64,000 bases of DNA from Piezodorus guildinii (taxonomy: Eukaryota > Arthropoda > Insecta > Hemiptera > Pentatomidae): positions 2,108,001 through 2,172,000 of the forward strand of contig CM041298.1 of the NCBI GenBank assembly GCA_023052935.1, given 5' to 3'. This document shows positions 63,881 through 64,000 of this stretch, in pieces (the first letter of the stretch is position 1; each line of letters opens with the position of its first letter). The notes below the pieces were generated by a model. The model saw nothing but the letters and a program-made list of their open reading frames with translations. It searched no databases and was not told the DNA's origin. The position numbers and the translations under genes are program-made.

Positions 63881-64000
63881 TTTATAGGCATTTGTTTTGT
63901 CATTACTTTCTGTTTAGATGAAACTGTTATCAAGATATTTTTATTAATTAATCAAGATCTGTATTCTTAGTTATTTTGTTAATTGTCATTTATTTTTTCT

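Overview
The window is eukaryotic nuclear DNA from an animal, most likely an arthropod and probably an insect. The DNA is AT-rich, the genes are split by GT-AG introns, and more than half of the window is transposable elements: mariner, Tc1, pogo/Tigger and piggyBac types, Jockey and other non-LTR retrotransposons, Penelope-like elements and three tRNA-derived SINE families. The species cannot be named from the sequence.

Four host genes are supported. (1) From 1026 to 23744 on the + strand lie sixteen 3' exons of an ABCC5/MRP5-like ABC transporter. They run from the signature motif of the first nucleotide-binding domain to the stop codon; earlier exons are off the left edge. (2) From 34761 down to 32284 on the - strand is a complete four-exon IFT22 (RABL5) gene of 184 codons. 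Two palindromic RFX X-box sites sit 81 and 108 bp upstream of its ATG. (3) From 48874 down to 40700 on the - strand is a six-exon gene for a THAP zinc-finger protein. Its reading frame is intact over 400 codons except for one in-frame stop inside an AAT repeat. (4) From 53312 rightwards on the + strand is a second, paralogous THAP gene with four visible exons; its 3' part was not found. The two THAP genes are divergently arranged, with ATGs 4.4 kb apart and matching exon 2 and exon 3 lengths and intron phases.

Layout: 0-1 kb repeat with a gypsy-like integrase relic; 1-24 kb ABCC5 exons with TE-filled introns; 24-32 kb TEs (Tc1, non-LTR, a pogo relic carrying a nested element, Tc1); 32-35 kb IFT22; 35-40.6 kb nested Penelope-like, mariner and Jockey relics; 40.7-48.9 kb THAP gene A; 49-53 kb SINEs, a Penelope-like copy and a minisatellite; 53.3-58 kb THAP gene B; 58-64 kb Penelope-like elements, nested elements and a non-LTR relic.

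The most informative structures are the IFT22 X-boxes, the divergent THAP pair and its stop codon, Penelope-like copies with hammerhead-ribozyme motifs and exact 13-bp target duplications, and a roughly 0.9-kb family with 12-bp ACTTTCACTTAC inverted ends whose insertion boundaries can be read from a filled/empty site pair inside the window. The host genes do not form a pathway: a membrane exporter, a ciliary transport GTPase and two DNA-binding proteins.
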